Positions 1 to 5,405 of a DNA stretch of 5,405 nucleotides are shown piece after piece. The notes under the pieces are model-generated. The model was not told where the DNA came from. It saw only the letters and a list, made by a program, of their open reading frames with translations, and searched no databases. Made by a program: the position numbers and the translations under genes. Source of the DNA: Chloroflexota bacterium (lineage in GTDB: Bacteria > Chloroflexota > Anaerolineae > B4-G1 > SLSP01). Location of the stretch: contig JAKJAE010000218.1 of NCBI GenBank assembly GCA_022707665.1, positions 1-5,405 of the forward strand, given 5' to 3'. Each line of letters begins with the position of its first letter. Within the stretch, counting starts at the first letter, position 1.

Positions 1-3000
1 CGCACGCGCGTTCGCCAGGAGATCCGCCGGTTCCTGCAGACTGCCGACCTTTCCGATGAGGAACGCCGCCGCTGGAGCGGCACCTACGAGGAGCTCGACG
101 CGGCGCGGATCGGCACCATCCACAGCCTGTGCGCCGAGATCCTGCGCCACCACCCCGCCGCCGTGGGCATCGATCCCCGTTTCGAGATGCTTGATGAGGG
201 GCAGATGGCCCTGCTGCGGGCACAGGTTGTCGAATCTGTGCTGGGGTGGGCCGCGGAGAACGCCGAGGTGACCCCGCTGTTCGATCTCTTCGGCGATGCT
301 GGATTGCAGCGTGTGCTGGCCTCGATGCTCGCCAAACGCCTGGATGTCGCCGATGCCTGGGCGCCCATTGCCGGTAACCCCTGGGCAGCCTGGCTGCCCC
401 ATCTGATTGCGCCCCTTCGCACTTTCTTTGACGATGCGACCGTACAGGCCAATATCGCGGACCTGGTCGCACTGCGCAGTGACGGGACGCTCGCACGCGC
501 CGCCGTGGCTGGCGATGCCCTGGCGCCCGATCTTGTCGTGGCTCTGGCCCACATCGACGCGATCGCTGCGGCCCGTGCCGTGGACGATTGGGCCGAGGTC
601 TCTCGCCATCTTGCCCCACTGCGCGGCGCCCTGAAACAGAAGGGGCGGCAGGCCAACTGGGCGCCTGCGAGGCCCAAGGATGCGATTGCGAGCCTGCAGG
701 CACGGTACGATGCGGTGTTGGCTGACCTGGTGGGCAAGGGCATCGATCTGGACCTCGACCGGCATCTGGCACGGACGGTGCTGCCGGCGTTGATGACGGT
801 CTTCGAGCAAGCGTGCGCTGCCTATGACCGCAGCAAGGTGCAGCTTCGGGCGCTCGACTTCGACGACCTGGAGGCGACCGCGCTCCGGTTGCTGCAGGAG
901 GACGCCGAGGCCCGCACCTACTGGCAGGGCGAGATTCGGGCGCTGCTTGTGGACGAGTTCCAGGATACCAACGAGCGCCAACGCGCGCTGCTGCAGGCGC
1001 TCAACGGCGACGGCGGGCGGCCTGTTGAGCACCCCGATGCCAGCACCCACGGCAAGCTCTTCATCGTTGGCGACGCGAAGCAGTCGATCTACCGGTTCCG
1101 CGGCGCTGATGTCACGGTCTTCCGCACCGAGCGCCAGGCGATCGAGGCGCGTGGGCAGGGCGTTGACCTGGCGACCTCGTACCGCGCCCACCGGGAGATG
1201 GTGGAGGCGCTCAACGCGCTGCTCCGTCCGGTGCTCGGTGAGATCGAGGACCCCGACCGCCCCTATGTCGAACCCTTCTCGGCCCTGGCACACCACCGCG
1301 ATGCGCCTGCTGCGGGGCTAATGCGCCCCTACGTCGAGCTTCACCTTGCGGTGGGAACCAAGACCGGCGGGGCGCTCGACCGTGCGGCTAAGGCGCTCGT
1401 GGACAGGCTGGCGGATCTGGTCGAGCGCGGTGGCATCACCCTGCCCGATCGCGATCCCGAGACCGGGCAGGAGGCCACGCGTCACTTGAACTACGGTGAT
1501 GTGGCGATCCTCTGCCGCGCTGCGACCTCGTTTCCGTTCTACGAAGACGCATTGGAGGAGGCGGGGATCCCCTACCTCACCATCGCGGGCCGGGGTTTCT
1601 ACGATCGCCCTGAGGTGCGGGACGTGGTGAACGCTTTGCGAGCGCTTGCGGATCCCACCGACGATCTGGCGCTTGCCGGGCTGCTTCGTTCGCCAGCCTT
1701 CGGCCTCTCGGATATGGCCCTCTACCGGCTGCGGACCGCACAGCGCCACGCTGCGCTCCCTTCGCTCTGGGCACAGGTTCTCGAGGGTACAGATCTGGGT
1801 GACGAAGTCCCCCGGGCAGCCCACGCTGCCGACGTGATTGCCCGCCTTCACGCTATGGTGGGACGGACTCCCCTCGCCGACGTGTTGAAAGCCTTTCTGG
1901 ATGCGACCGCGTACCGTGCCATCTTGCTGGGGACGGGGGCGCGTGCCGTTGCCAACGTCGACAAGCTCCTGAGCGATGCCCATGCCAGCGGGATCGTCAG
2001 TGTGGCGGCCTTTGTCGAATACCTCGCCGAGCTGCGCGATGTGGCCTCGCGCGAAGGCGAGGCACGCTCCCTGGCTTCGGGGGCGGTGCAGATCATGACG
2101 GTCCACCAGGCGAAGGGCCTCGAGTTCCCTATTGTTGTCATCGGTGATGCCGGGCGTAGCAGTCCAGGTGGCGGGGGCGGATTCCTGGTGGACTGTGACC
2201 TGGGCGTTGTCCCGAACCTCCGGGTGCGTGTTACTCAGGACGAGGAGCCGGTCTCCTCGCTCGCCTATGCCCTGGCAAAGCGACGCGAAGCCGATCAGGA
2301 GGCAGCAGAGTCTGACCGGCTCCTCTACGTTGCGGCGACACGGGTGAGGGAACTCCTTTTGATCAGCGGCACCGTCGGCGTGAACAAGAGCGGCCTGAGC
2401 CTGGGAGGATGGCTGAAGCGACTCGACCTGGCGCTAGGATTGACGACGGCGGTACCTGATTGCGACGCTACGGGAGATCGTGTGCACAGGGTTCCGCTCC
2501 CGCTGGGCGCCCAGGAGGCTCGGTGTACGGTCTACGAGCCGGAGGCGCCGCTGCCTGAGGCCAGCATCAGGGCAGGCGATGCGCCGGAGGCGCGCCCGTT
2601 GCCCCCTGAGGACCTTCGGATGCTCGGTCCTGTCATGGGCGCCGCCCAACACACCGATGAGGCAACCCAAGATGTCGATCGGGACCCCCCGCGGCGTGTC
2701 TGGCGTGTGGTGCCCCGCACGTCGACAGACCGGGCCCCTGCGTGGGTCGTCGGCGAGCTCGTTCACCAGGCGCTCCGCGAATGGCGTTTTCCCGGTGACC
2801 ACCCGGACGAGTTCTATAGCTGGGTCGCCGGCGAAGCAGACGTCCTGGGGTTGGCCGACGAGGTGCGGGTCACCGATGCCGTGCGACGTGCCGCGCGCAT
2901 CCTGACCCGCTTCCAGGCCACGGCGCTCTACGATGCGATGGTTTCCGCCGAGCAGCAGCTCTCGGAGGTGCCCTACAGCGTGTTGGATCGCGAGGGGCGA

Positions 3001-3294
3001 CTCGATGCCGGCGTGATCGACGCCCTCTACTACGCCGGTGGGATCTGGCACCTGGTGGAGTTCAAGACCGACGCGCTGAGAGACCCGGACGGTCTCGCCT
3101 CGCCTCCTTACGCGACCGAGCACGTCGATCAGGTGCGGCGCTACCTCGTCGCTGCGGAACGGTTGCTGGGTCAGCGTCCCCGACCTGTTCTCTGCTACCT
3201 CAACTGTGGCGGGCGCGTGCATCTGGTCACCGACCGCTGGGACGCTGATGAGGTTACTGCAGGGGAGACGAGGTATGACCGGGCACGTTCCTGA
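1..3294 (+). CDS. addA: AddA/RecB-type ATP-dependent helicase-nuclease, 5' end outside window
   Basis: This is the large helicase-nuclease subunit of an AddAB-type enzyme, which unwinds and resects double-strand DNA ends for RecA-dependent recombination. The frame is open from base 1 and 1097 residues are visible. A GTG at 163 is not the true start, because family sequence precedes it, including TIHSLC (visible residues 39-44). In order I see LDFDDL (285-290), the Walker B motif DEFQDTN (318-324), GDAKQSIYRFRG (357-368), TSYR (392-395), TVHQAKGLEF (700-709) and LLYVAATR (774-781). The Walker A lysine lies upstream of the window. The C-terminus is a PD-(D/E)XK nuclease: GELVHQAL (918-925), Asp1007, the E-x-K pair Glu1020/Lys1022 and QVRRY (1044-1048). 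All expected nuclease residues are present, so it should be active. AddA is usually about 1150-1250 residues, so some 60-150 are missing. An addB gene would be expected upstream. RecB is the alternative name; the domain reading is firm, the AddA label less so. Confidence 0.9.
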   Translation, partial: RTRVRQEIRRFLQTADLSDEERRRWSGTYEELDAARIGTIHSLCAEILRHHPAAVGIDPRFEMLDEGQMALLRAQVVESVLGWAAENAEVTPLFDLFGDAGLQRVLASMLAKRLDVADAWAPIAGNPWAAWLPHLIAPLRTFFDDATVQANIADLVALRSDGTLARAAVAGDALAPDLVVALAHIDAIAAARAVDDWAEVSRHLAPLRGALKQKGRQANWAPARPKDAIASLQARYDAVLADLVGKGIDLDLDRHLARTVLPALMTVFEQACAAYDRSKVQLRALDFDDLEATALRLLQEDAEARTYWQGEIRALLVDEFQDTNERQRALLQALNGDGGRPVEHPDASTHGKLFIVGDAKQSIYRFRGADVTVFRTERQAIEARGQGVDLATSYRAHREMVEALNALLRPVLGEIEDPDRPYVEPFSALAHHRDAPAAGLMRPYVELHLAVGTKTGGALDRAAKALVDRLADLVERGGITLPDRDPETGQEATRHLNYGDVAILCRAATSFPFYEDALEEAGIPYLTIAGRGFYDRPEVRDVVNALRALADPTDDLALAGLLRSPAFGLSDMALYRLRTAQRHAALPSLWAQVLEGTDLGDEVPRAAHAADVIARLHAMVGRTPLADVLKAFLDATAYRAILLGTGARAVANVDKLLSDAHASGIVSVAAFVEYLAELRDVASREGEARSLASGAVQIMTVHQAKGLEFPIVVIGDAGRSSPGGGGGFLVDCDLGVVPNLRVRVTQDEEPVSSLAYALAKRREADQEAAESDRLLYVAATRVRELLLISGTVGVNKSGLSLGGWLKRLDLALGLTTAVPDCDATGDRVHRVPLPLGAQEARCTVYEPEAPLPEASIRAGDAPEARPLPPEDLRMLGPVMGAAQHTDEATQDVDRDPPRRVWRVVPRTSTDRAPAWVVGELVHQALREWRFPGDHPDEFYSWVAGEADVLGLADEVRVTDAVRRAARILTRFQATALYDAMVSAEQQLSEVPYSVLDREGRLDAGVIDALYYAGGIWHLVEFKTDALRDPDGLASPPYATEHVDQVRRYLVAAERLLGQRPRPVLCYLNCGGRVHLVTDRWDADEVTAGETRYDRARS
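3261..3267 (+). promoter_or_regulatory. Ribosome binding site for the gene starting at 3275
   Basis: AGGGGAG lies 7 bases before the ATG at 3275, inside the last codons of addA. The strong match and good spacing decide the start at 3275 rather than the GTG at 3206, which lies deep inside addA. The placement implies that the downstream gene was translated together with addA. Confidence 0.6.
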
Positions 3295-3432
3295 CGTGGT
3301 TGAGTTGGCCCTTCTGTACTTCCATTCCGCGGGCACGACCTCCGAGCAGCTTCGGCCATTTCTGTCCCGCCTGGTCGAGGCGCTTCCGACGACCTACATT
3401 TGGGCGGGCGATGGCGTGATCAGCACCTCGCC

Positions 3433-3505
3433 GGGGTGCAACCGAGACGGTTGCACTACTTCCGGAACGTGGGGCGTCGGGTTTGGCTGCACCGGGCGCT
3501 TCGCT
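3433..3505. repeat. Repeat copy 1
   Basis: This copy is 73 bases long. Its hairpin has a perfect 9-bp stem, GTGCAACCG (3436-3444) with CGGTTGCAC (3448-3456), and an AGA triloop. A second pairing, GGTGCA (3435-3440) with TGCACC (3488-3493), would enclose most of the unit but competes for the same bases. The palindrome TTCCGGAA also occurs, only in this copy. Confidence 0.8.
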
Positions 3506-3578
3506 GGGGTGCAACCGAGACGGTTGCACTACTTCCGGAGCGTGGGGCGTCGGGTTTGGATGCACCGGGCACCGCCGG
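3506..3578. repeat. Repeat copy 2
   Basis: This copy is 73 bases long and nearly identical to copy 1 up to about base 3570, then differs in its last eight or nine bases. The same perfect 9-bp stem with AGA loop is at 3509-3529. GGTGCA (3508-3513) and TGCACC (3561-3566) are again present and could pair in an alternative fold. Confidence 0.8.
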
Positions 3579-3627
3579 ACCGCAACCGAGACGGTTACGG
3601 TACATCCGGAGCACGGGGCGTCGGGGT
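3579..3627. repeat. Repeat copy 3, diverged and partial
   Basis: This copy keeps the AACCGAGACGGTT core and the TCCGGAGC...GGGGCGTCGGG tail, then ends before the TGCACC part. Its hairpin spans 3579-3601, with ten paired positions, nine of them canonical (3583 and 3597 form C-A). The outer three pairs differ in sequence from copies 1 and 2 yet still pair. Confidence 0.7.
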
Positions 3628-3660
3628 CGCGCGTGAGGCGTAGGCGATGGGAGATCGGAT

Positions 3661-3682
3661 GGGCGAGCACGACGGCTCGCCC
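3661..3682. terminator. GC-rich hairpin downstream of the minus-strand genes
   Basis: GGGCGAGC (3661-3668) and GCTCGCCC (3675-3682) form a perfect 8-bp stem with a 6-base loop, eight bases past the stop codon of the acetyltransferase gene on the minus strand. No T-run follows in either direction, so it is not a classical intrinsic terminator. It could still stop or protect the 3' end of converging transcripts, or be a REP-like palindromic element. The hairpin is certain; the terminator role is inferred from position. Confidence 0.45.
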
Positions 3683-3689
3683 TACGCGG

Positions 3690-4631
3690 TCAGAGCGTCT
3701 TGGCCCAGCGCTCGCAGCGGGCGTAGGCGAGCCCCATCATGCGATCGTAGAGCGCGTTGGCCTCGGGCGAGTAACCGGTCACAAAGGCGAGCGTCGCGCC
3801 GAGGTGTTGCACCCGCTTGAGTCCCTCGGTCATCACGGCGCGGGCCAGCCCGCGGCGCTGGTAGGCGGGATAGGTGCCGACCGGCTCGAAGTAGGCCGTG
3901 CGGGCGACGTCGTCGAACCAGACGGTGGTGAAGGCCGCCAGATCTCCGTTGGGGGCAACTGCCACGAGGTCGAGGTCGCGCCGGTAGAGCGGGCAGCGCT
4001 GGATCTCGAGATACCATTCCCAACCCAGCTCCTTGAAGGCCTCTTCGGGCTCGTTTGGGTTGAACGCCTTCCACGAGAACCAGCTCCGCGCAGGGAGCTC
4101 ATCGACATCCCCCAGCGACCGCACGGTGAACCCCTCGGCAACCGATGTGTCCGGGATCGGCGCCGTCAGATCCAGTCGATGTTGGTGCTCTGCCGTGCCG
4201 TCCCGTGCGTAGCCACGCTGCGCCAGGATCGCCTGACGGAGTGCGTCCTGATCATCGGCCCAGACGCCCAACGACCGGCTGCCGTCCTCCCCGGTCACGG
4301 CAAGACGCACCTCGGCGGCCTCGATCATCTCCTCTTCAAGCGCGGGCGTGAGCCATTGGGGATGGACCTGCAGGTAGGCTTCGCCCTGACCCTCCGAGTT
4401 GAGCACGGCGGCGATCTGGCCATCGGCAAGCTCCCAGAGCACGACCTTTTCCTCCAGAGGCCCATCGCCCCAGCCCTCGATGCCAGGCCAGCGCCAGTAG
4501 TCCCACCGGGCCACCTCCCAGGTCACCTGGCGCCGATCGTTGAGCCTGAAGACCTCGCGCAGGAACGGGCGGATTCGCCAGTAGTCCTCGTCGCCATTGC
4601 ACATCCGCATCGTTGGTTTCATCGGGTTCAT
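3690..4631 (-). CDS. Tandem GNAT-fold N-acetyltransferase (313 aa)
   Basis: This cytoplasmic enzyme should transfer an acyl group from acetyl-CoA to an unknown amine substrate. The C-terminal domain (about residues 167-313) holds the GNAT core: AAFTTVWFDD strand (232-241), VGTYPAYQRRGLARAVM (251-267) with the CoA pyrophosphate loop QRRGLA (258-263), then TGYSPEANALYDRMMG (285-300), the usual N..A..LY..MG motif. The N-terminal half (about 9-155) has the strand-helix pattern of a second GNAT domain (an RPFLREVF helix, a VVLWELADGQIAAVLN hairpin) but no clear acetyl-CoA loop, so it is probably degenerate. Two-domain GNATs of this length include MshD and related proteins; substrate cannot be read here. 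Start ATG 4631 has AAGGA only 3 bases away, while Met4 (4622) has it 12 away, so the start is uncertain by three codons. It follows the oxidoreductase gene by 29 bp and appears intact. Confidence 0.88.
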   Translation of the reverse strand: MNPMKPTMRMCNGDEDYWRIRPFLREVFRLNDRRQVTWEVARWDYWRWPGIEGWGDGPLEEKVVLWELADGQIAAVLNSEGQGEAYLQVHPQWLTPALEEEMIEAAEVRLAVTGEDGSRSLGVWADDQDALRQAILAQRGYARDGTAEHQHRLDLTAPIPDTSVAEGFTVRSLGDVDELPARSWFSWKAFNPNEPEEAFKELGWEWYLEIQRCPLYRRDLDLVAVAPNGDLAAFTTVWFDDVARTAYFEPVGTYPAYQRRGLARAVMTEGLKRVQHLGATLAFVTGYSPEANALYDRMMGLAYARCERWAKTL

Positions 4632-4634
4632 GTT

Positions 4635-4639
4635 TCCTT
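4635..4639 (-). promoter_or_regulatory. Ribosome binding site for the acetyltransferase
   Basis: AAGGA on the minus strand lies 3 bases before the ATG at 4631 and 12 bases before the in-frame ATG at 4622. Neither spacing is ideal, so it does not settle which methionine is used. It is the only purine-rich Shine-Dalgarno-like stretch in the 29-bp gap, and I see no convincing promoter there. Confidence 0.4.
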
Positions 4640-4660
4640 ATCGTGTTGGGTCACATGGGG

Positions 4661-5405
4661 TCAGTGCGCTGGCGGCCCTTTGTGAAGCCGCTTGCGGGCC
4701 TCTTCCAGTGGGAATCTCTCACTGGATAGATCCTCAATCCACCACGTGACTCCGGCCTCGGCGTAGCGCGCAGTCTCCTCCTGTTCCCGTGCCGAGCGAT
4801 CGCCTTCCGACCAGAGGATGATGGTCACGTCAAAGGGTTCGTCGGTGGTCCGGTGCTGCTGCACATAGGACCTGATGGCGGGCACCTCTTCGGGCAGAAT
4901 AGCGCGGTTCTGGCGTGGATCGGCGATGGCAACCACGCCGTCCCATTGCGCTGCACGCCGGAACGGGGCCTTCTTGTCCGACCACGCTCCACAGGGCCAG
5001 ATGGGGATACGTGGCGACTGCACCGGTCGCGGCAAGAAACAGACGCCCTCGACCTGGTAGTGTTTGCCACTGTAGCTGAACGGTTCTCCACTCCAGAGAC
5101 CGGTCAGAACCGCAAGCCCCTCATCCAGCTTTTCGGCCCGTACGCGGGGGGTGCCATCCTCACCGAAGGTGCTGAACTCCTCGGGTCCCCATCCCAGGCC
5201 GACGCCGAGGATCAGCCGACCACCGGACAGGTGGTCGAGCGTGACTGTCTCCCTTGCCAGTTTCTATGGCCTGCGCCGTGCGACCGGGGTGACGATGGGG
5301 CCGAGCTTGACGGCCTGGGTGCGCATCGCCATCGCGGTGAGCGCCACCCATGGGTCCACCGCCCGCTGCAGTCCTCCGATGTGATCCCAAATGAAGACGC
5401 CGTCC
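4661..5405 (-). pseudogene. Luciferase-like (LLM class) flavin-dependent oxidoreductase, interrupted by in-frame TAG; 5' end outside window
   Basis: The frame read from the right edge gives 46 residues, a TAG codon (5264-5266), then 200 residues to the TGA at 4661. Both halves belong to one bacterial luciferase-like monooxygenase fold, whose members use FMN or F420. Before the stop are a VFIWDHIGG strand-loop (visible residues 3-11), DPWVALTAMAMRT (17-29) and KLGPIVTPVARRRP (33-46). After it come KLARETVTLDHLSGGR (48-63), LILGVGLGW, and RAEKLDEGLAVLTGLWSGEPF. Related proteins normally read RRPW-K here, so one base change, TGG to TAG, explains the break with no frame change. The part after the stop has no ATG or GTG start in frame before a TTG at 5033, so the C-terminal half is unlikely to be made well by itself. 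The remaining C-terminus contains VTWWIEDL and ends PPAH. About 30-50 residues should lie beyond the window. A sequencing error would restore an intact gene. The acetyltransferase follows at 29 bp, suggesting an operon. Confidence 0.85.

Larger units (their letters stand above)
3428..3627. repeat. Tandem array of three ~73-bp structured repeats
   Basis: Three head-to-tail copies are visible, with the shared core GCAACCGAGACGGTT beginning at 3438, 3511 and 3582 (spacing 73 and 71 bases). Copies 1 and 2 differ at only two positions over their first ~64 bases; copy 3 is more diverged. The few bases before each core are also alike (TCGCCGG, TCGCTGG, CCGCCGG), so the left boundary may be near 3428. 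Every copy holds a hairpin with an AGA loop. The array lies between two converging gene groups and interrupts the hydrolase-like gene. No open frame of its own, transposase or CRISPR-like spacing is seen. It may be a local cluster of an interspersed palindromic element. Confidence 0.88.
3275..3643 (+). pseudogene. Truncated alpha/beta-hydrolase-like gene running into repeats
   Basis: The open frame encodes 122 residues, but only the first ~50 look like an ordinary protein. Residues 1-50 contain a hydrophobic strand followed by LLYFHSAGTTSEQLRPFLSR and then an ALPTTYIWAGDG stretch. The HSAG turn after a beta strand, then a helix and a second strand ending near a proline or glycine, resembles the oxyanion-hole region (HGxG type) that opens phospholipase/carboxylesterase-like alpha/beta hydrolases. 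Those proteins are usually 200-250 residues with a GxSxG nucleophile elbow, and no such elbow or His/Asp triad follows. From about base 3428 the frame translates tandem repeat DNA into Gly/Arg/Cys-rich, low-meaning sequence until the TAG at 3641. The gene overlaps addA by 20 bases, so it was probably the last gene of that operon. I infer that its 3' part was lost when the repeats arrived. The hydrolase assignment is tentative; the truncation is better supported. Confidence 0.5.

Noticed and set aside
163..165. GTG start codon for the helicase gene
   Set aside because: Family sequence including the TIHSLC motif continues upstream in frame to base 1, so the true start is outside the window.
84..743. 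Minus-strand open frame of 219 codons
   Set aside because: It is antisense to addA and is Ala/Ser/Arg-rich low-complexity translation typical of GC-rich shadow frames. The other long minus frame, 1318-2106, is rejected for the same reason.
3058..3066. Inactivated nuclease site in AddA, because the motif reads E-F-K instead of the common D-Y-K
   Set aside because: Glutamate is an accepted acidic residue in the PD-(D/E)XK motif, and the other Asp, Lys and Q..QxxxY-type residues are present.
2434..3336. Minus-strand open frame of 300 codons opposite the end of addA
   Set aside because: It is antisense to the conserved PD-(D/E)XK nuclease domain and its translation has no recognisable motif.
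3428..3627. CRISPR array
   Set aside because: The copies run head to tail without unique spacers of constant length, nearly the whole 73-base unit is repeated, and no cas gene is present.
3483..4685. Long plus-strand open frame of 400 codons across the repeats and acetyltransferase region
   Set aside because: It lies opposite the acetyltransferase, which has clear GNAT motifs. Its translation lacks domain features and begins inside the repeat, so it is a GC-rich shadow.
4661..5035. Independent 124-residue gene starting at the TTG at 5035
   Set aside because: It is the C-terminal part of the luciferase-like oxidoreductase, whose family sequence continues upstream in the same frame to the TAG and beyond.

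Overview
The window is GC-rich bacterial DNA carrying two gene groups that converge on a repeat-filled gap. Codon use is strongly G/C at third positions. An AddA-type recombination nuclease beside an F420-type luciferase-like oxidoreductase and a tandem-GNAT acetyltransferase would fit a high-GC Chloroflexota (for example Thermomicrobia-like) or actinobacterial genome. That placement is inference with low confidence, because no rRNA or marker gene is present.

Left part, plus strand (1-3294): the 3' nine-tenths or so of an AddA/RecB-type helicase-nuclease. Its reading frame is already open at base 1, so the gene begins upstream. All the visible superfamily 1 helicase motifs and a C-terminal PD-(D/E)XK nuclease are present. 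Overlapping its last 20 bases, with a good ribosome binding site, starts a second gene (3275). Its first ~50 codons look like the N-terminus of an alpha/beta-hydrolase-like protein, but the body of that protein is missing.

Middle (about 3428-3690): where the hydrolase should continue there are instead three tandem copies of a ~73-bp repeat. Each copy carries a hairpin with an AGA triloop. The third copy has diverged in sequence but shows paired changes that preserve the stem. A further 8-bp hairpin (3661-3682) follows, just past the stop codon of the opposing gene group, and looks like a longer palindrome split by an 18-bp insertion.

Right part, minus strand (3690-5405): a luciferase-like flavin-dependent oxidoreductase enters from the right edge, followed 29 bp later by a two-domain GNAT acetyltransferase, probably one transcript. 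The oxidoreductase carries an in-frame TAG where family members typically have tryptophan, with clear family sequence on both sides. It is therefore either a very recent pseudogene or a sequencing error.

Taken together, the window holds one intact-looking DNA repair enzyme (cut by the window edge), one intact acetyltransferase and two damaged enzyme genes around a structured repeat cluster. I see no defence system, CRISPR array, RNA gene or transposase. The most unusual object is the structured tandem repeat that has replaced the end of the hydrolase gene.
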